DNA of 64,000 bases, taken from contig NZ_VTUZ01000023.1 in NCBI RefSeq assembly GCF_008369935.1, positions 62,001 through 126,000 of the forward strand. The letters run 5' to 3'. The notes beneath the pieces were generated by a model. It had not been told where the DNA came from and searched no databases. It saw only the letters and a program-made list of their open reading frames with translations. The stretch comes from Paraburkholderia panacisoli. GTDB lineage: Bacteria > Pseudomonadota > Gammaproteobacteria > Burkholderiales > Burkholderiaceae. A program made the position numbers and the translations under genes. This document shows positions 43,075-52,240 of the stretch, piece after piece (within the stretch, counting starts at the first letter, position 1; each line of letters begins with the position of its first letter).

Positions 43075-43568
43075 GACCCCTCCCCAAAGCGGTCGCTTTT
43101 CACTTTCTCCGTTTGCCGGCAACCGCTATCGCGTTGTTCGCCCGAGTTGAAAGCGGTTTGTTGAAAGGGCGCGTTCTCGCGGTAGCTGACACTGCCGACA
43201 GCGCAGACGGTGCTTCCTTCTTCGTCAATTGCGGATGTCTGCCCGGTGGGTGCCGAGTGCACAAGCGCCTCACTTGCGGGCAACACAGCGGCAAGCAATG
43301 CCCGATAGTCCGACGATGACTTTCCGCTTGCGAGCAATTCTTCTTCAAATGCTCGCTGCAGAAACTCGGGGACCGCGTCGCTTAGCGCTTGCGACAGACG
43401 GTCGAGCGTCTGTTTTCTTCCGTCGTCGAGAACGGCTGCCAATAGCGCAGCGAGTTCTTCCGTCAGTGCGGTGGAAATGGGCGCGAGCTGTGATTTGAGG
43501 TCGTCGAGTAGAGTCCGGGTTTCGGATGGGGTGATGCTCCTCAATGCAGACTTGCGCTTTGCAGCCAT
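43068..43568 (-). CDS. Helical protein of unknown function next to response regulator
   Basis: 166 residues from ATG 43568 (GGGAG seven bases upstream). The first 110 residues are alpha-helical and charged: TPSETRTLLDDLKSQLAPIS, TALTEELAALLAAVLDDGRK, QTLDRLSQALSDAVPEFLQR. The tail is low-complexity. Overlaps the response regulator start, so they are probably co-translated and may interact. No family recognised. Confidence 0.6.
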   Translation of the reverse strand: MAAKRKSALRSITPSETRTLLDDLKSQLAPISTALTEELAALLAAVLDDGRKQTLDRLSQALSDAVPEFLQRAFEEELLASGKSSSDYRALLAAVLPASEALVHSAPTGQTSAIDEEGSTVCAVGSVSYRENAPFQQTAFNSGEQRDSGCRQTEKVKSDRFGEGSW

Positions 43569-43702
43569 CGTGGGGGCTCCCAAGGTCTTTCGGTTGCGTG
43601 CACCCGCGCGATAAGTCCGTGCCGGGAGCGGTTGAAATGCCAATAACTGCGCGTAGGGCTTCACAATATGCGCCTGGAGGTCGAATGACCCCGGACTTGC
43701 GG

Positions 43703-43839
43703 CTACTGGATGCATATTGCGCAGAGGTCGACGGTACGGCGATAGATGTTCCTGCCACGCCAGGGCACAAACATGTACTCCGTATATGCGTTGCTTCCGA
43801 TATACATCCAGTTGTGCAGTTATGCAGAACAACTGACAC
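43703..43839 (-). pseudogene. 42-residue small protein, copy disrupted by 8-bp tandem duplication
   Basis: GTG start at 43839 with GAGGAG five bases upstream. The frame is lost at TGCATAACTGCACAAC, a near-perfect 8-bp tandem duplication; removing one unit restores a 42-residue product (MSVVLHNWMYIGSNAYTEYM then FVPWRGRNIYRRTVDLCAIC IQ) that aligns end to end with the intact copy at 39139. The 137-bp length is exactly 129 + 8. Confidence 0.6.
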
Positions 43840-44109
43840 GGTGACTCCTCGAAGACGCAAGACAAGCGAACCGGCCTGGCATGCCACCCCAAAACGACGA
43901 TGTTGTGGTCAGGCCGATTCGCGAGCTTTGTGCTGTCATCACGGCAACGCTGTCTCGATGGGACAAGAGTAGGCTCTGCCGAAGGGCGAATCTACTATAC
44001 GGTGGGATATGTCGATGCAGCGTTAACGTTGCCAGGGTATGCGGGCGTATAGCGACGGTTAGGAGATTTAACGCGCGGTGTCGAACCCTGCATGGTCTGA
44101 TCCCGTCTT
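43840..44109. other. Gap without recognised gene
   Basis: About 270 bp, lower-quality coding potential in all frames. Nothing recognised before the kinase remnant. Confidence 0.4.
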
Positions 44110-44286
44110 AACCCTCAAGGCAATATTGCCGTCGCGGTTTTAGGCTCTGGGTCCGGTATTCGCGAGGACAAGCTTCCGCGATCCTTTGAACCGTTCTTGA
44201 GGATGTGCAGCTCCGGCATGGTAATGGGTCTGGCTATTTCCAGTTCTATTATTGAAGCCCATGGTGGGCAATTCAGTAAGGCCTGA
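44110..44286 (+). pseudogene. Histidine-kinase ATPase-domain remnant
   Basis: 58 codons ending in a normal stop: GSGSGIREDKLPRSFEPFLR then MCSSGMVMGLAISSSIIEAH GGQFSKA. This is the G1-F-G2 end of a HATPase_c domain (consensus DSGxGI...FEPF...GxGLGLAISRSIIEAHGG) with decayed motifs (GMVMGLAI). The rest of the kinase is gone. Possibly the former partner of the response regulator at 42724. Confidence 0.7.
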
Positions 44287-44679
44287 AGGCGCCGCGACGT
44301 TCTCATTCAGTCTCTCGCCAGCCCCGAAATAGGAGGTAATCGCTCTGTGACGCACGAAGTGATCGGCACGAACGTGGGATCTGTTCACATATACATTCGT
44401 ATCATGTCGCCGGGCGCCGTTCCAAGCTAGTCTACAGCTTGAAAAGAGGTACGCGACATCGCTCGTTATCCCCTGGAAATCAGACGACGCCCGTTGTTTC
44501 GATGTCGACGATGAAACGCCGTCCGTCTCCCGTTAAGCAGCAGCATCTGGTCGCCTGGCATGCAGGTTCGCATGTCTTGGGCTGGTCGACTCAGTGTCAG
44601 AACCAGGAGTGCCGCAATTAATATGGTTCAAGCTGTCTTGATTCAATGCTGTAACGATTGCTCCCAACGTCCCCTGTTA

Positions 44680-44707
44680 GCCGCCAGCGCATCGGCGGCG
44701 TTTTTTT
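44680..44707 (+). terminator. Orphan intrinsic terminator
   Basis: GCCGCC / GGCGGC stem with 8-nt loop followed by seven T's (44701-44707). There is no recognised gene ending just upstream on the plus strand; about 120 bp of non-coding DNA precede it. It could end an unannotated small RNA. Confidence 0.5.
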
Positions 44708-44867
44708 GTATCGCAGGCCAACCCCAAGGGACTGCCGAATCGAAAGCATGGCAAATCGCCGCAGCGAAAATCTGTATCTTGAGTATTGGGAGACGATTAC
44801 CGCACTACCATCGGCTTGCTCGCCGACATCGCTTGCTCGATGGGTCACGCAAGCACAGCCTGAAAAA

Positions 44868-45053
44868 TCAACCGGACGAATTCATCTTCAGCGTCCCTTC
44901 GCAGCTCGTAGAAAACATACCGTCCAATGTGCCGCGCGCACTCCTGCCCGAATACATCACCGAGCTCTGCTGCCGTTCTTGGTAAAACGAAATGGTGCGG
45001 TCCAACTGCTCTGGTGCAACATAGAGACGAATTGATTGACTGATTAGTCGCAT
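44868..45053 (-). pseudogene. VOC-family (glyoxalase-like) N-terminal remnant
   Basis: ATG 45053 opens MRLISQSIRLYVAPEQLDRT ISFYQERQ, the typical first strand and helix of a VOC/bleomycin-resistance-type protein. The similarity is lost after about 28 residues, probably by frameshift or deletion, and no second motif follows. Confidence 0.5.
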
Positions 45054-45058
45054 ACGGA

Positions 45059-46135
45059 CTACTCACTATGTTCGATGACGACGCATTCGAAACTGCTCGC
45101 CACCGCGGCCTGCTCGATTGCGTCGGGCAACGCGTGGAAGGGAAAGGTCAGCGGGCGGATCTCATTCATGTCGAGTTCCCCAGCCCCGATGAGCGCGAGC
45201 AGCCGCCGGTAAGCGGTGCGCGGATACATGAACTGCCCGAGGATCTCCCAGCTATTCATCATTACTTCGGTATAGGGAAGCGGTAGCGGCACAGCCATGC
45301 TGCCCATCAGGACCAGTCTGCCGCCAGACGCGAGACTGCGCAGCGCCGCAAGCGTCATGTTCGGGTCGCGCGCGCCGCCCACCATATCGAAGGCCATATC
45401 GGCGCCACCGTGAGCCGCGGCGCGGATCCTCTCGACATCCGCCGCGCTGTCGCCGGTAACGACGACCGGCGTGACGCGCCCGCGTCCCGCGTTCGCCAGT
45501 GCGTCGAGCGCAGCCGCATTCCGGCCAACCGCAATCACGCGCGCCGCACCCATCGCCACGGCGAGTAAAACGGCGGCCGTGCCGTACGCGCCGGTCGCGC
45601 CGGAGACGATAACGGTCTCACCGGCGGCCAGGCGTCCGCGCAGCAAGCCGCCAAACGGCACCACGTAGCGCGTCGACACAGCGAGGTGGGCGGGGTCGAT
45701 ATCGAGCCCATCGTCGACTGGCGTCACGCTTGCTGCCGGCAACAACGCGTACTCAGTTAGCGTGCCGTCGCGCCAGTCCGCCTGAACGCGCTCGGCGACC
45801 GCGCCCGCCGCAGTGACCCCGATCAGGATCTGCGCCGGATTCGCGACGTTTTCCTGCGCAACGAAATGCGATGAGATCACAACGCGCTGCCCGGGCTTCA
45901 GATGCCAGACCTCGGACCCCACCGCGTGGATCACCCCGACACCGTTTCCACCCGGGATGAACGGACCCTCGGGCGCGTGATAGATCGGCAGCTTGCCGTC
46001 GACGTAGTCCTTCATGTACGACATCAGCGATGACGCTTCCATTCGCACCACCACGCTGCCGGTGCGCGGCTCGGGTATCGCGATGTCTTCAAGGGTGAGC
46101 GCTCCGCCTGGCCGCTCGAGTTGCCATGCTTTCAT
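45059..46135 (-). CDS. MDR alcohol dehydrogenase / quinone reductase-like
   Basis: 358 residues from ATG 46135, with AAGGAG eight bases upstream. MDR core: PFIPGGNGVGVIHAVGSEVW, ETVIVSGATGAYGTAAVLLA (NADP site), GADMAFDMVGGARDPNMTLA. No zinc lobe. Divergent from an AraC regulator that probably controls it. Confidence 0.88.
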   Translation of the reverse strand: MKAWQLERPGGALTLEDIAIPEPRTGSVVVRMEASSLMSYMKDYVDGKLPIYHAPEGPFIPGGNGVGVIHAVGSEVWHLKPGQRVVISSHFVAQENVANPAQILIGVTAAGAVAERVQADWRDGTLTEYALLPAASVTPVDDGLDIDPAHLAVSTRYVVPFGGLLRGRLAAGETVIVSGATGAYGTAAVLLAVAMGAARVIAVGRNAAALDALANAGRGRVTPVVVTGDSAADVERIRAAAHGGADMAFDMVGGARDPNMTLAALRSLASGGRLVLMGSMAVPLPLPYTEVMMNSWEILGQFMYPRTAYRRLLALIGAGELDMNEIRPLTFPFHALPDAIEQAAVASSFECVVIEHSE

Positions 46136-46426
46136 CAGTGCTACTCCTTTACTCGAATGAAACCTGCAGCTTCCCTGCACGAGGCGAGCGATACAGATCG
46201 GCAATGGTTTGTGGCTGGCGCTCAAAGCCGCGCACGACGCAGCTATTCGAGCGAAGAAGCCTCATGCGCAAGAGGCGCGGGATGTCCTCTCGACGGATTG
46301 CATGCGTAATACCTCCGGAGAGCCGGCGATCGAAGCATCGTGATGAAGCCTTGGATGCCATCATCACGCGATGAAGGCTTTGTTTGTATAATCAATACGG
46401 CTTTTTTCTTATTAGATCGTACATTT

Positions 46427-47368
46427 ATGGACGCTCTTTCTGATGTGCTGTCACTGCTGCGGGTCAGCAGCGCCATCTCCTCGCGCTTCGAAGGGCGGGG
46501 CGCATGGGCATTTCGTTTTCCGGCGTACCGGCATGTCAAGTTCGGTAGCGTGCTGTCTGGGCGCTTCCATTTGTGGATCGAAGGCGAAGGGTCGCCGCAA
46601 CAGATCGAGGAAGGCGATTTCTATCTGCTAACCAACGGCCTGCCGTTTCGCTCGGCGAGCGATCCTGCCCGTGCACCGCTAGACGGTCCTGCGACGTACC
46701 GCTCGATTCGCGGCGCGGACGGTGTTGTCCGCTACCACGGCGAAGGCGAGGGTGAAGGTGAGCTCGTGAGTCTTGCGAGCGGGCGCTTCATTTTCGAGAA
46801 CGATGTAACGGAGATTTTGCTCAGACAACTGCCGCCGCTCATTCATCTGCGCGCCGCGGATGTGGGTTCGCATGCGTTATCGCGCGTACTCGATCTGCTC
46901 AAATGGGAGACCGGCGGGACCTATCCGGGCGCCGATATTGCGAAGAGCAGTCTTGCCACCCTGGTCCTCGTCCACGCGCTGCGCGCGTATCTTGCGTCGA
47001 CTGAGCGGCCCGAAGGCTGGCTCGGAGCGCTGTCCGACGTAAAGATTGGCGCCGCGCTATCGATGATGCACGCGAAGCCCGGCCAACGATGGACGGTCGA
47101 AAGTCTCGCGAGCGCGGTCGGCATGTCGCGCACCGCATTTGCATCCCGGTTTCGCCGCTCAGTCGGAAGTGCACCGCTCGAATATCTGAATCAATGGCGC
47201 ATGACCATTGCGCGCACGGCATTGCGACACTCGGAAGAACCGTTGGTCGATATCGCTGAGCGCATCGGGTACCTGTCCGATACGGCTTTCAGCATCGCGT
47301 TCAAGCGATGGACCGGACAGAGCCCGGGGCGTTACCGGGCGCAAGGCCGGCGAGTGGCAGAGGTATGA
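46427..47368 (+). CDS. AraC-family regulator with cupin sensor
   Basis: 313 residues from ATG 46427. The N-terminal cupin_6 domain (FPAYRHVKFGSVLSGRFHLW, IEEGDFYLLTNGLPFRSASD) lies within residues 10-200. The C-terminal double HTH (MSRTAFASRFRRSVGSAPLE, DTAFSIAFKRWTGQSPGRYR) is complete. A longer frame starts at GTG 46340, but the AT-rich 46381-46420 looks like promoter. Divergent from the reductase at 45059. Confidence 0.88.
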   Translation: MDALSDVLSLLRVSSAISSRFEGRGAWAFRFPAYRHVKFGSVLSGRFHLWIEGEGSPQQIEEGDFYLLTNGLPFRSASDPARAPLDGPATYRSIRGADGVVRYHGEGEGEGELVSLASGRFIFENDVTEILLRQLPPLIHLRAADVGSHALSRVLDLLKWETGGTYPGADIAKSSLATLVLVHALRAYLASTERPEGWLGALSDVKIGAALSMMHAKPGQRWTVESLASAVGMSRTAFASRFRRSVGSAPLEYLNQWRMTIARTALRHSEEPLVDIAERIGYLSDTAFSIAFKRWTGQSPGRYRAQGRRVAEV

Positions 47369-47740
47369 GTATTGGCTGAAGACCGCGGCATCCAGGCTGC
47401 AGTGATCGCCTCCATCGGACTCGACGACACGGCGCACGGCACGCACACCATGCGTCGCCCAAAGGCTTCATTGATTAACCGGCGAACGAAAAACCTTCGG
47501 GCGGTGCAGTCATTTGCTCTTGACGCGTAGCACGCTTACACGCGTTCACAACTTTTTGGCCGGACGGATGGAATAGTCGCGCGTGTTATTCGTTGCGCAC
47601 CATTTGCTTTTATCTAGCCAGTTCAGCCATTGCAATCGCACGAAATCGCACGCGAAATAAGCCCTTCGTCGAGGAATAAATCCCGCATCCTCCTCGTTCT
47701 ATGACCGTTACGGCCTTTGGACAAAACAAGGAGTGCGGTC
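47369..47740. other. Gap without recognised gene
   Basis: About 370 bp between AraC gene and lipoprotein gene. No coding signal, operator or terminator recognised except AAGGAG just before 47741. Confidence 0.45.
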
Positions 47741-48922
47741 ATGAAGTCTTTACTCGACGTGTTCGGCGTCGTAGCATGCGGCGCGGCCATCGCGACGCTC
47801 GTGTCATGCGGTGGCGGCGGCGGCTCCAGTTCGAACAATTCAAACCCGCCGCCCATCCAGTCGTCGTTCGCTGTGACGGCGCTCGTGTCGGATGGCGTGG
47901 TGTCCGCGCCGCACACTGACGCGCATCTGAAAAACCCTTGGGGCGTCGCCTTCAATCCGAAAGGCTTCGTCTGGGTCGCGGACAACGGCACCAATGTCGC
48001 GACACTCTATGACGGCAACGGCGTGCCGCAATCGCTGGTCGTCTCCATACCCGACGGCAAGAACGGTTCAGCGTCGCCCACGGGCATCGTTTTTAACGGC
48101 ACACAAAGCTTCACTGTCACGGAAAACGGCAAGTCCGGCGTCGCTGCCTTCATCTTCACGGGCGAAGGCGGCACCATCACCGCGTGGGCGCCCACTGTCG
48201 GGCCGACCAACGCGTTCGTCATGTACGACGACGGCACGGGTGGCGCCGTGTACAAGGGTCTCGCGCTCGCCGCGATGAACGGCAACAACTTCCTTTACGC
48301 GACCGACTTCCATAACAACAAGATCGATGTCTTCAATACCGCCTTCACCAAGGTCGCAATGCCAGGCGCCTTCACGGACCCGGCGATACCGGCCGGCTTT
48401 GCGCCATTCGGCATTCAGGCGATCGGCTCGAATCTGTTCGTCACTTACGCGAAGCAGGATGCGGCCAAGCACGACGATGTCGCGGGCGCGGGACTCGGCA
48501 TGGTCGACGTGTACGACACGGCGGGCAACCTGAAGCAGCACTTCGCGACGGGCGGCCCGCTAAACGCGCCCTGGGGCATAGCGCAAGCGCCCGGCAGTTT
48601 CGGCTCGATGAGCGGCGCGATACTGATCGGCAATTTCGGCGACGGCACGATCAACGCGTTCAATGCAACGAGCGGCCAGTCAATGGGGCCGCTCAATGGA
48701 ACGAACGGCAGTCCGATCGTCGAGCAGGGCTTGTGGGGTATCGCGTTCGGCAACAACTTCAGCAATCAGCCTTCCAATACGCTGTTCTTCGCGGCGGGGC
48801 CGAATGACGAAGCCAATGGCGTCTATGGAAGGATCGATTTGAATGCGACGTCGAGCTCAGGCACGAACACGGGTTCGGGTACGGGCACAAGCACGGGCGG
48901 AGGAACGAGCATGGGGATGTAG
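47741..48922 (+). CDS. TIGR03118-type lipoprotein, beta-propeller-like
   Basis: 393 residues from ATG 47741 (AAGGAG upstream). Lipobox LVSC at about residue 21, followed by a Gly/Ser/Asn spacer. The body resembles the TIGR03118 family: LKNPWGVAFNPKGFVWVADN, ASPTGIVFNGTQSF, FLYATDFHNNKIDVFNTAFT, GLWGIAFGNNFSNQPSNTLF, NHL-like repeats forming a propeller. Glycine/threonine-rich tail. Envelope-associated, function unknown. Intrinsic terminator follows. Confidence 0.85.
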   Translation: MKSLLDVFGVVACGAAIATLVSCGGGGGSSSNNSNPPPIQSSFAVTALVSDGVVSAPHTDAHLKNPWGVAFNPKGFVWVADNGTNVATLYDGNGVPQSLVVSIPDGKNGSASPTGIVFNGTQSFTVTENGKSGVAAFIFTGEGGTITAWAPTVGPTNAFVMYDDGTGGAVYKGLALAAMNGNNFLYATDFHNNKIDVFNTAFTKVAMPGAFTDPAIPAGFAPFGIQAIGSNLFVTYAKQDAAKHDDVAGAGLGMVDVYDTAGNLKQHFATGGPLNAPWGIAQAPGSFGSMSGAILIGNFGDGTINAFNATSGQSMGPLNGTNGSPIVEQGLWGIAFGNNFSNQPSNTLFFAAGPNDEANGVYGRIDLNATSSSGTNTGSGTGTSTGGGTSMGM

Positions 48923-48943
48923 CGCTGAGCGCGCAATAGACAA

Positions 48944-48979
48944 CGGCCGTTCTCCATGCGAGAGCGGCCGCATTTTTTT
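48944..48979 (+). terminator. Intrinsic terminator
   Basis: CGGCCGTTCTC / GAGAGCGGCCG stem (one G-T pair), loop CATGC, then CATTTTTTT. 22 bp after the lipoprotein stop. Confidence 0.8.
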
Positions 48980-49059
48980 GCGGGGCGCGACGCGCGCCTC
49001 AGACCTGGCGACGCAACGCGGCAGTTGTGCTCACACACCTGTTCGTCCACCACTGCCGC

Positions 49060-50505
49060 TTAGCGCGCGAGCTGTGCCTGCGCGAGCCGGCCCAGGCGGT
49101 GGACGCCGTTTTCGATGCGGTCGTTCCAGACATGTCCGGCGCTCAACCGCAGGCAATTGCGAAAGCGCCGGCTCGCAGAGAAGACGTCCCCGGGTGCGAA
49201 GCAAATGCCTTGCTCGAGCGCTTCGTCAAAGAGCGCGCGCGAATCGAAGCGCCTCGGCAGTTCGAGCCAGAGCACAAAGCCGCCTGCTGGCCGGCTCACT
49301 TTCGTGTCCGCCGGGAAGCTTGCCTCGATCGTGCGCATCATGCGCGCGAGGTTCTCTTCGAAGAGGCGCCGGATGCCGCGCAAGTGCGTATCGTAGGCGC
49401 CGCTCGCCAGGAAGTCCGCGAGCGCGACTTGGGGTAAGACGGGGCAGCAGAGGCTGAAAGCGAGCTTGCGTTCCATCACCTGCTGCGCATAGGCGCCCGC
49501 CGCAATCCAGCCGATCCGGTATCCGGGCGCAAGGCTCTTCGAGAACGAGCTGCAGTAGATCGTATTGGCGCCGCCGTCGAGCGCGATGAACGGCTTCGGC
49601 CGCTCACGACCGAAGTGGATGTCGCCGTAGACATCGTCTTCGATGAGCGGCACGGCATGGCGCGCGAGCAGGGCGAGGAGCGCTCGCTTGTCGGCCTCGG
49701 CCATTGTCGAGCCGAGCGGGTTGTTGAAATTCGATGAGAGCGCGCAGGCCGCCACCGGCTCCATATCGAGCAAGCGTGCGAGCGCGCCGACGTCGATGCC
49801 GCGAGTCGGGTCCGTCGGAAGCTCGAATGCCTTCATGCCGAGCATTTCGAGTGTATGCAGCAATCCGAAGTAAGTGGGCGATTCAACCGCGATCGTGTCA
49901 CCGCGCTTGGCGACGGCGGTAAGCGCGAGCGTCAGCGCCTCGGTGCAGCCGCTCGTGACGAGCAGGTCGTCGGGCGACTGCGCGTGCCCGAAGCGCATCG
50001 CCCGCTTCGCGATTTCGCGACGCAAGTGCGGGTCGCCTTGCGGTGCGCAATAGATGTTGTAGCGCGTGCCGTGTTGACGCGCTGCACGCGCGAGCGCGAG
50101 GTCGAGCCGCTTCGATTGCAGCAGCGCCGCGTCGGGTACGGCGCAGCCAAGCGGCACGAGCGCGGGGTTCGAGGCGTGCTCGAGCAGTGCCGCGACGGCT
50201 CCGCTGATCGACACGGTCGACGCTTTCGTGCGCGCTCGCGAGGCCGAAGGCAACGCGAGTGCGCCGCGGCGCGAGGCTGCGACGTAATAGCCTGACTGCG
50301 GCCGCGCGACCAGGATGCCGCGATCTTCGAGCAGGCGATACGCCTGTAGCGCCGTGGAGATACTGATGCGGTGCTGTTCGCTGACGGCGCGCACGGACGG
50401 CAGACGCGTGCCCGGCGCGAGCGCGCCATTGTCGATCATGCCGACGATGAGCTCGGCCAGCCGCTCGTAGCGGTACGGGGTGGGCGTGTTCATGGACGCG
50501 CTCAT
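49060..50505 (-). CDS. MocR-family regulator (GntR HTH + aminotransferase domain)
   Basis: About 481 residues (ATG 50505; 50493 also possible). N-terminal GntR winged helix (LAPGTRLPSVRAVSEQHRIS, STALQAYRLLEDRGILVARP), long linker, then a fold-type I aminotransferase domain with PLP lysine in SSFSKSLAPGYRIGW. Binds PLP or an amino compound and controls a neighbouring gene, here most likely the divergent aminotransferase at 50775. Confidence 0.9.
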   Translation of the reverse strand: MSASMNTPTPYRYERLAELIVGMIDNGALAPGTRLPSVRAVSEQHRISISTALQAYRLLEDRGILVARPQSGYYVAASRRGALALPSASRARTKASTVSISGAVAALLEHASNPALVPLGCAVPDAALLQSKRLDLALARAARQHGTRYNIYCAPQGDPHLRREIAKRAMRFGHAQSPDDLLVTSGCTEALTLALTAVAKRGDTIAVESPTYFGLLHTLEMLGMKAFELPTDPTRGIDVGALARLLDMEPVAACALSSNFNNPLGSTMAEADKRALLALLARHAVPLIEDDVYGDIHFGRERPKPFIALDGGANTIYCSSFSKSLAPGYRIGWIAAGAYAQQVMERKLAFSLCCPVLPQVALADFLASGAYDTHLRGIRRLFEENLARMMRTIEASFPADTKVSRPAGGFVLWLELPRRFDSRALFDEALEQGICFAPGDVFSASRRFRNCLRLSAGHVWNDRIENGVHRLGRLAQAQLAR

Positions 50506-50553
50506 AACGGAGTAATCCACGATTATCGATGCGGCGCCCCGGTTCGCCAAGGG

Positions 50554-50586
50554 AATTGTGATGGTCCATTCCGCAGAAAATTGTGA
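50554..50586. promoter_or_regulatory. Direct repeat, possible MocR operator
   Basis: AATTGTGA at 50554-50561 and again at 50579-50586, same orientation, 25 bp apart, in the MocR/aminotransferase intergenic region. MocR regulators typically bind widely spaced direct repeats. Confidence 0.4.
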
Positions 50587-50774
50587 CTGTTACGGTCGAC
50601 CTGCCGGCGCTACGATGCAAGTGTCGCGATCGCGTCCGAAGGAGCCCGGACGCCGCAGCGCAGCAAAGCGCTGCGCACAGCTGTGATTGCTATCAGGGCT
50701 GTGCTGGAGCAGCGGTTTGGCTGCTTGCAACGGATCGTCTGACGAACAACTCACAGCAAATACGAGGCAAAAGC

Positions 50775-51977
50775 ATGCAGGCTATTCAACGGAATTTCGA
50801 TGAACGACAACAGTCCGGGCTCAGCGGATCGAATCCCCCGGAGTGGCGCGGGAGATTTCCTCACAACGAGATCATTTCACTTCTCAATGTGAATCGGCCG
50901 TTCAACCTGGCGGAGAGCACATCGCAGGACCTGACGGTCGGCGAACTCCTGGATCTGGCGGGTCTCGAGCATATCCGCAATCTGAAGCTCGGCTATGGCA
51001 CATCCGCTGGTTCGGTCGCGCTTCGCGAGGCAATTGCCGAGGGCTGCAACGTTCCAGCCGGGCACATCATCACGACACAAGGTACCGCGCTCGGTCTCTT
51101 CCTTCTCGCTTTCGAAGTCTGCCGGTCCGGCGGCGACGAGGCCGTCCTCGCGACACCATGCTTTCCGCCGAGCCGTGATTGCCTTGTCGGAGCCGGCGTT
51201 AGTGTCCGCGAGATCAAGCTCTCGTTCGAGAATGGCTATCGGCTGGACCTGGACCAGATCGACGCAGGTTTGTCGCCGAAAACGAAGCTGGTCAGTATCG
51301 CTTCGCCACAAAATCCAGGGGGTATTCAGACCTCCCGTGCCGACATCGAGAAGCTTCTTGTCTTGATGGAAAGGCGGTCTCCGGACGCGATACTTTTCAT
51401 CGACGAGACCTATCGAGAGGCCACCTATGGCGACAGTGCAGTGGTCGAGAGTTTCGCGGGACTCGATTCACGTATCGTCACCGGCGCGTCGGTGTCGAAG
51501 GCGCTCGGCGCGCCGGGCTTGCGGACGGGTTGGCTTACCGTAGCGGACGCGGATCTTCGGGAGCGTCTGGCCGTCGCCAAATTGAACACCGTGATCTCCG
51601 GATCGGTTCTTGACGAGACGCTCGCCACAGCGCTTCTGCGCAACAGGGAAAGTGTGCTCGCATCGCGCCGCCGCTTGCTAGCCGGTGCTCTCCAGGAACT
51701 GGCGCTTTGGTGCGACAGCGAGCACAGGCGTATCGAGTGGGTGCGCCCTGACGCCGGGGCGTTGTGCTGCCTGCGCCTGCGCTCCGACGCATTCGATGAA
51801 ACCGCTGTCGCGCGCTTCTGGGATCTGCTACCAGGTCATGACTTGCAGCTGGCATCCGGCACATGGTTTGGCGAAAGCAGCCGTGTATTCCGGCTGGGCT
51901 TTGGCTACCTGCCGCCTGAGCGCTTCGGACCCGCGCTGTCCGCTCTTTCAATGGCCATGGACGCCGCTACGGCATGA
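50775..51977 (+). CDS. Fold-type I PLP-dependent aminotransferase
   Basis: 400 residues from ATG 50775. Class I/II aminotransferase: ITTQGTALGLFLLAFEV, SIASPQNPGGIQTSRADIEK, IDETYREATYGDSA, PLP lysine in TGASVSKALGAPGLRTGWL. Frame extends upstream but lacks homology. Followed by remnants (FAA hydrolase) and PhzF. Substrate unknown. Confidence 0.88.
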   Translation: MQAIQRNFDERQQSGLSGSNPPEWRGRFPHNEIISLLNVNRPFNLAESTSQDLTVGELLDLAGLEHIRNLKLGYGTSAGSVALREAIAEGCNVPAGHIITTQGTALGLFLLAFEVCRSGGDEAVLATPCFPPSRDCLVGAGVSVREIKLSFENGYRLDLDQIDAGLSPKTKLVSIASPQNPGGIQTSRADIEKLLVLMERRSPDAILFIDETYREATYGDSAVVESFAGLDSRIVTGASVSKALGAPGLRTGWLTVADADLRERLAVAKLNTVISGSVLDETLATALLRNRESVLASRRRLLAGALQELALWCDSEHRRIEWVRPDAGALCCLRLRSDAFDETAVARFWDLLPGHDLQLASGTWFGESSRVFRLGFGYLPPERFGPALSALSMAMDAATA

Positions 51978-52039
51978 CTTGTCAGGATAGCCGGGAAACA
52001 TCGCGCTGAAACTTGTCCGATTTGGTCCGCATGGCGACG

Positions 52040-52150
52040 AGCGGCCAAGTATCCCCAATGCCTCCGGAACGGTGCGCGACGCCATCCAAGTGAATTCATG
52101 ACGTTGTTGCCCGGCGATCTTCTCTTGACTGGAACGCCTCACGGCGACCG
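52040..52150 (+). pseudogene. Fumarylacetoacetate-hydrolase-family remnant
   Basis: Two neighbouring frames give NASGTVRDAIQVN and then FMTLLPGDLLLTGTPHG, in the order of FAH-family enzymes (VRDAM...FMTLLPGDVILTGTPEGV). The rest is missing. A deletion remnant between the aminotransferase and phzF-like genes. Confidence 0.55.
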
Positions 52151-52240
52151 GAACCTTAACTGCTGGACATATGGAGCACAGCTATGAGAGTAAGCATCCA
52201 AAGGGTGTCCGGGTGTCCGCGGGAGTCAGACGAGGCGAAC

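Noticed and set aside
43345..43887. 180-codon minus-strand frame containing CISEATHI-type text
   Set aside because: The similarity to a plus-strand frame at 39146 is a frame-shifted shadow of the 42-residue protein family, whose true frame ends in matching stops.
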